Below are positions 63,486 through 64,000 of a stretch of 64,000 nucleotides of DNA, piece by piece. The notes beneath the pieces are model-generated. The model was given only the letters and a program-made list of their open reading frames with translations, ran no database searches and was not told the DNA's origin. The stretch lies in contig NZ_CP024866.1 of assembly GCF_004136015.1 (NCBI RefSeq), positions 717,743-781,742 of the forward strand. The letters are read 5' to 3'. Origin of the DNA: Pseudomonas sp. ACM7 (GTDB taxonomy: Bacteria > Pseudomonadota > Gammaproteobacteria > Pseudomonadales > Pseudomonadaceae). The position numbers were made by a program, and so were the translations under genes. Within the stretch, counting starts at the first letter, position 1. The number at the start of each line of letters is the position of its first letter.

Positions 63486-64000
63486 CTTGTAACTTACTTC
63501 TGGTGGATGACCACTCGCTTATCAGGGCAGGCGTGCGCGCTCTGGTGCTGGATATTCCCGGCTACGCGGTAATCGGTGAGGCCAATGACGGCTCGCAGCT
63601 GCTCGAGATAGCCGAACAGTTGTCCCCGGACATCGTCCTGCTGGATATTTCCATGAAGGAAACCAGTGGCCTTGACGCATTGCAGCGACTCAAGCGAGTA
63701 CGCCCGCAGAGCAAGGTGCTGATCCTGTCGATGCACACCGATCCAGCACTCATCATGCAGGCACTGGAATCCGGTGCACATGGCTATCTGCTCAAGGACA
63801 CCACGGCTACCGAGCTCGAACATGCCCTGGATGCCTTGCGTAACAACGAACGCTACCTGAGCCCGGCCATCGCCCACACCGTCATCAACCAGGCGCTAAC
63901 CCGAACTCAGAAAAACCAGCCGGAACCTGCCGACTCGCACAACCTGACAGCGCGTCAGCTGGAAATCCTTCGGCTGATCGTTCGCGGAAAATCCACCCGG
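63482..64000 (+). CDS. NarL/FixJ-family response regulator, cut by the window edge
   Basis: The first 173 residues of a response regulator: LLLVDDHSLIRAGVRALVLD (acidic pair), DIVLLDISMKETSGLDAL with the phosphorylated Asp near 54, LILSMHTDPALIMQALESGAHGYLLKDTTATEL (Thr and Lys), then LTARQLEILRLIVRGKSTR, the start of the LuxR-type helix-turn-helix, which runs off the end. The start appears to be TTG at 63482, overlapping the kinase stop (TTGA), with AGG upstream; no ATG or GTG lies closer in the right frame. Confidence 0.88.
   Translation, partial: MTCNLLLVDDHSLIRAGVRALVLDIPGYAVIGEANDGSQLLEIAEQLSPDIVLLDISMKETSGLDALQRLKRVRPQSKVLILSMHTDPALIMQALESGAHGYLLKDTTATELEHALDALRNNERYLSPAIAHTVINQALTRTQKNQPEPADSHNLTARQLEILRLIVRGKSTR

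Overview
The window looks like chromosomal DNA from a fluorescent pseudomonad of the Pseudomonas fluorescens group. The evidence is high G+C coding sequence, many copies of the fluorescens-type REP palindrome (core GTGGGAGCGGGCTTGCTC), a pyoverdine locus (pvdL, pvdS, pvdH, an mbtH-like gene and a probable hydroxyornithine acetylase), an msuEDC-sfnR organosulfur operon, an atu acyclic terpene operon and a soxR/monooxygenase pair, all with Pseudomonas-type arrangement. No phage, IS element, CRISPR array or tRNA was seen.

Layout. 1-500: the leftward promoter region of an rRNA operon whose 16S gene lies just off the left edge. 504-5881: an EamA exporter, a small lipoprotein, a TetR regulator divergent from an SDR/DsbA-like pair, and then a divergent quinone-oxidoreductase/LysR pair in which both genes are broken (a one-base frameshift and an in-frame TAA). 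5874-10095: aminopeptidase P, a cysteine desulfurase, a LysE exporter and a lipoprotein. 10312-14682: the msuEDC-sfnR operon behind a consensus sigma-54 promoter with three 15-bp dyad iterons upstream. 14679-15607: soxR and a divergent monooxygenase with a textbook SoxR box in a 19-bp spacer. 15723-16181: a VOC protein.

16551-22735: an eight-gene, tightly overlapped, probably metal-uptake operon: a PepSY membrane protein, three small envelope proteins, a ZnuA-like binding protein, an ABC ATPase, a permease and a second, divergent binding protein. This is the best candidate for an incompletely described system. 22922-24643: mbtH-like and pvdH genes, each with its own PvdS promoter. 25437-32057: a DsbRS-like two-component system, a Sel1-type protein and dsbD-tlpA-dsbG, lying between the two parts of the pyoverdine locus. 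33177-48250: the giant pvdL NRPS gene, pvdS with a Fur-overlapped promoter, and a PvdS-driven acetyltransferase gene. 49250-58427: atuR and atuABCDEF for citronellol/geraniol-type terpene degradation, with two AtuR-like operators. 58499-61314: an exonuclease, PpnP, a MOSC protein and CheV. 61777-64000: a small Hpt-sized protein and a NarX/NarL-type two-component pair that runs off the right edge.

Much of the window handles iron and other metals (pyoverdine, PepSY/ABC operon), envelope thiol redox (Dsb), sulfur scavenging and terpene catabolism. Promoter and operator architecture is unusually readable here and supports several of the functional calls. Functions are inferred from protein family motifs and gene order recognised by eye; no database search was run.
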